64,000 bases of DNA from contig QZCP01000843.1 of the NCBI GenBank assembly GCA_003956705.1, positions 153,693 through 217,692 of the forward strand, written 5' to 3'. The position numbers and the translations under genes were made by a program. Source of the stretch: Brevipalpus yothersi. Its lineage: Eukaryota > Arthropoda > Arachnida > Trombidiformes > Tenuipalpidae. Under the pieces are notes generated by a model. The model saw only the letters and a program-made list of their open reading frames with translations, was not told the DNA's origin and did not search any database. Positions 60,185-64,000 of the stretch are shown here, in pieces. Numbering within the stretch: the first letter of the stretch is position 1; every line of letters begins with the position of its first letter.

Positions 60185-62655
60185 TCAACATTTTCTCGAA
60201 CATCCACACTTTCGAATCATCTCAATTCTGGCAGTGTAAGTGCTTCCATCCGGACAGAGCATTTTAATTGCTCGCTTTTTGGTTTTGGTAGCTTTACAGC
60301 AATGTGAGCCACAGGATCCACCACATTTTGACATCTTATAACGTTTCACCGATCGGCATCCATTCTCTTCATAATACTCTTTGCTTACTTGCTTCTGGCA
60401 TGTAGGCGCTGTAATATGAAATATAGAGACATTTATATAATTAGTCATCGCATGTTAAGGAATTTTCGATGTCATGCTGATTCTTTTGATCAAAATTAAT
60501 CGAAAAATTTTCTCTCCTCCTACCTTCATCACAGTACTTCCCAGTCCATCCAGATTTACACTTGCACTCATAATTGCCAGAATCTGTTGGTGTACAACGA
60601 CCTTTTTGACACTTATGATTACTACAAGCATCGTTGGGATCAAATTCTGTACATCCAGGAGTTACTTTCTGCTGTTTTGTGGCCACCATGATGTCCAAAG
60701 GATTTCCATTAACAAAAATCTTGGTCATACAACCTAGTAAAAATGGTCAAAGTTATTACATACATTTTGTGAGACATTAAATATTGCATTCCATCTCAAA
60801 ATTGAGATATTCTTCTCACCTTGAAAGCTTGATGAGTTGAAAATGTGATAATTTCTTGAGGCTGATAAGCCAACTGATTCCGGTAAGCCACCCAGATACA
60901 GTGGTTTGTCAACATCCAAATATTCTTGTAGTCCTTCATTGGCAATCGATCTCACCAGCCCAGAATCAACTTTCATGGTAAAATTTTTGGCCACCAACAT
61001 AAATTGTACAGTATGATATTTGCCATCGGAAACCACTTCATAGCTGAACATGGTTGAGGCAGGATAATTTCCGACGTCCAACGATATTCGAATTCGTCCA
61101 CGGAAAAGTTCAACAGCCAAGTGTTCCGAGTCTCCAGCATACAATATTAGACCATTTTGTTTGGTGGTTGCAAAAGTGATCGTAATATTGGCCGATGGTT
61201 GAGTTTTGAGAGGATCAAATTCCAGAAAAGCTCCATCATGAAAACTCACACTTGACAATAGTTCACATCGTTTACCAGTGAAACCTGGTGAACATTTGCA
61301 TACATAATCGGTTGAACTACTGTCCGGTTGGAAGCATACACCATGCTTACAATCATGCTGCTGACATGGGCTAGTTTGCTGGGGATACAGCATTTCGGCC
61401 ATCGGTGTGATCTCACAAAAGCTACCCTTAAAACCATCAGGACACTGGCACCGATATGAATTGAGACCATCCACACATGTGCCACCATTTTGGCACACAA
61501 TTTCAACACAATCATCCACATTAACGGTACAATTATCGCCTGTCCATCCGAGTGGACATGCACACGTATAGTGTGTAAAATGATCACTACATGTGGCACC
61601 ATTTTTACATGGATTCTGATCATCGGAACAAAAATCAATCTTCTCCTCACAATATCGTCCAGTATATCCTGGTTGACATTGGCACTCATAGCCAGCCACT
61701 CGATCGATACAGGTCGAATTGTGTTCACATCGATTGCCAATACATTCATTGACATTGATCTCACATCGATCACCCTCAAAACCAGCCGCACAATGACACT
61801 TGAAACGTCCTGCTTCCAGTACCTTACATGTACCGGCGTTCTCACATGGATTACCGAAACATGCATCGATTCGAGATTCACACGTTGGACCATAATAGCC
61901 GGGTGCACATTGACACTCGAAATCATTTGGTGATCGGGTGACACAAGAGCCACCATTGCGACATGGGAACGTATAGCATCGGTCACATTTGGCCAGCACC
62001 GATGGATCGGGTTGATCGGTACAAATGAATTCATGTACCGGAGCTGTGAGCAGTATTTTGTTGGCCATCGATCGTGGCTCAGAGCATCGAGCGATACCCG
62101 GATCAGTATAATCTTTTTTGACTCGTGAGGCAAGCCATCGAAGATTACAATCACAATACAATGGATTAGAGCCGAGTGCGATATGGGTTGCCGATTCAAG
62201 ATCTTTGAATGCTCCTTCAGGTATCATGGATATATCGTTTGAGTGTAGTGACAAGGCTCGTAGTGACTTGAGGCCACGTAAACTGTCCTGCTGTATGCAT
62301 TGTAACTTATTGTAGCTCAATATGAGAGCATCCAATCGGCTGAGATTGGCGAATATATGATTGGGCAGCACTGTTATTCGATTGTTACTCAAATCAAGGC
62401 GAGATAGTTCAGTTAGACGATTGATTTCCGGTGGAATGGATGTGATATCATTGACATCCAGATACAGTTCAGTGGTTGATAGTGGAATATCAGCCGGGAA
62501 TGATGTCAATTTCAATCGACTACATCTTACCACTGTCCCGGTACATGTGCATCCTTGTGGACATGCACCCTTACCACCATCCATGGCTTCCAAATCCATT
62601 TCATCTCGAAGTATTTCATCTGGACATCGATAGTCATTGGAATCGATCAATGATT
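60185..62655 (-). CDS. sli: Slit guidance ligand, 3' part (LRR4, seven EGF repeats, LamG, cystine knot)
   Basis: Exons 62655-60820, 60733-60524 and 60408-60185, all joined at phase 1; the first also begins at phase 1, so more exons lie upstream, beyond the window. The visible 756 residues contain the fourth LRR block (CPQGCTCTGTVVRCSRLKL to the Cys cap ILAKCDRC-like VLAKCDRC), EGF repeats 1-6 (one of them IDACFGNPCENAGTC), a laminin G domain (LSSVSFHDGAFLEF to YLGGLPESV, closing at GCMTKIFVNG), a seventh EGF (CSNHKCQKGRC) and the C-terminal cystine knot (CRSVKRYKMSKCGGSCGSHC ... KCGCSRKC). Seven EGF repeats is the arthropod number; vertebrate Slits have nine. Slit is secreted and repels axons and cells through Robo receptors; the LRR2 domain that binds Robo and the cleavage site in the EGF region would be partly outside or undefined here. 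Confidence 0.96.
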
Positions 62656-63968
62656 CTAAGGAAGAAAGAAGCAAAAGTAGGAGGAAAATATATTATATTA
62701 TTATTATAGAAAATCATTAAATGATGCTGACTTGTGATGGAAGACATATTACTTGAGAACTTCCTTTAAGCTCAAAATATCTTAGTTATTTGAGAGATAG
62801 AGATAGGGAAAGAGAGAGAGAGAGAGAGAGAGAAACCCTTTTGATCTAAAGATGACGATAACCGTATTATTTCTATTTCATTAGGTCAGTTTTCTGGATG
62901 TTGGAACTAAGTTAGGCTAACTTCATCACCGGCATCAATCTTCTAACTTCTTTTTTTATATGATCGTAAATTTTAAGGGTTCAACGATGATCAAGTGGAT
63001 CCTTGCCATAAAGTGTGTGTGTGTTCTTATATATATATATTCGTCGTTTTCAGTTTATAGCTACTTCAAATAAACTGGCCACTCATGTTGGAAACATAGT
63101 TTGATGTATTCTCAAGATATATATATATTTATATATCTATATATTTCCATTGATGAGTATAAAAGTTTGATGATAATCTGAATGATGGTCTGGAAAGATA
63201 TATATACTGGATGGCAATGATACTGGGCGAAGAAGAACCCGTAAAGCTCATGTTATACGGGATTAGAAGTAACTTTTTATTGCTCTCTTTCTCTCTCTCT
63301 CTCTCTTCTCTCTATCTGAATCTATTGGAACGTTTTCCTTGATAGCCATGAACCTTTATCATGTCAACATTTTAGATCGATAATTCAGTTTACAATTTCT
63401 ATTGAAAGTTATCCGATGTAAAAGAAAAATTTTATGCTAGAAAAACTTTTGACATCCAATTGGAATGAAATGAAAGTCCAAAAAAAAGAGAGAGAGAGAG
63501 AGATAGAAAGAGAACATGATAACTCAGATCAAATGTCCACTGGTCCTGCATCAAAAAATGATGATAATATTAAAAAAAAGTCTCTCTCATCTCTACTCTC
63601 CTTCTCTTCTCCTCTTTCCAGTCCAATTCAGATCAGCATATTCCCTTTTACATATCGAGTTTGAATGTAACTCAATATTTTTAGATCAAAAAATTACAAA
63701 TTCAAGTCTCAATCGGCAGCTGTAAAAACGTTTCACCTTCAGAAGTATCATGAAATGTAACGATTTTCTGACAGTTAAAAAGAAGAAGAACGATATAAGT
63801 GATGCGGGATGCCTAATAGGCAAGGAAAGAAGGGGAAGAGAGAGAGAGAGAGGGAGAGAGTATTCGGCCAAAGAATGAATATTCTGATGAGAAAATATTC
63901 TCAAAGTTAAGATGGCTTGGAAAAAAAGGTAAGCTGAAAAGTTGGTGAAAAAGTTGGCTGATAAGAGA

Positions 63969-64000
<32 letters not shown>
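62656..64000. other. sli: Slit intron (5' part beyond the window)
   Basis: No LRR-coding exon is visible, so this is taken as intron. It carries several simple repeats: GA tracts at about 62810-62834, 63488-63503, 63838-63860 and 63965-64000, a CT tract at 63286-63312, and TATATA runs near 63030 and 63117-63145. Confidence 0.55.
63965..64000. repeat. (GA)n microsatellite running off the window edge
   Basis: GA repeats from 63965 to the last base; the tract is cut by the end of the window. Confidence 0.9.

Noticed and set aside
61246..62199. 317-residue minus-strand frame over slit
   Set aside because: Alternate frame of the EGF-coding exon; slit itself is certain there.
1..64000. Transposon open reading frames, CRISPR arrays, operon-like gene clusters
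   Set aside because: None seen: no transposase, reverse transcriptase or regular spacer array; the window is a eukaryotic locus with introns throughout.

Overview
This is a eukaryotic nuclear window, AT-rich and gene-dense, with GT-AG introns mostly 60-500 nt long. Every multi-exon gene was assembled by hand: exon lengths, splice phases and reading frame agree for every multi-exon model. The gene set points to an arthropod: a Slit with seven EGF repeats, a shaggy-type GSK3, one Piezo and an EpsinR/lqfR gene. Compact introns and lineage-specific secreted proteins would suit a small-genome chelicerate such as an acariform mite, but that last step is inference.

Layout. 0.7-6 kb: TMEM17-like ciliary transition-zone protein (-), RBX1 (+), RpS28 (-), and a Lys/Glu/Ser-rich tail-anchored protein (+). 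6.9-15.4 kb: zinc exporter ZnT1 (-) with a secreted 12-Cys protein gene nested antisense in its 3.7 kb intron, then a second secreted Cys-rich gene (+). 15.8-23.2 kb: glycogen debranching enzyme (-) and an intronless type I membrane protein with a semaphorin-type PSI domain (-). 24.8-38.6 kb: a 23-exon Piezo channel (-), in frame end to end (2920 residues). 39.8-41.7 kb: two more small tail-anchored proteins (-). 43.2-53 kb: EpsinR (+), TMEM70 (-), D-2-hydroxyglutarate dehydrogenase (+), RNF13-type PA-TM-RING ligase (+). 53.7-62.7 kb: a GC-richer tail-anchored protein (-), GSK3 (-), and the 3' half of slit (-), whose 5' part lies beyond the right edge.

Most genes are conserved housekeeping or signalling genes that do not form one pathway. 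Trafficking and membrane themes recur (EpsinR, RNF13, Piezo), and two mitochondrial genes (TMEM70, D2HGDH) share a divergent promoter region.

The most original observation is that four unrecognised genes scattered over 50 kb (4412-5995, 39778-40578, 41292-41728, 53656-53973) all end in the same kind of element: a short K-[WFC]-[IY]-E-x-[KQN]-L-P motif, exactly six residues, then A-P-x-L or a variant, running into a C-terminal transmembrane helix. They look like an undescribed, possibly lineage-specific family of tail-anchored proteins with unrelated cytosolic parts. A second pattern is that intronic (CT)n tracts lie almost always on the sense strand and often just upstream of 3' splice sites.
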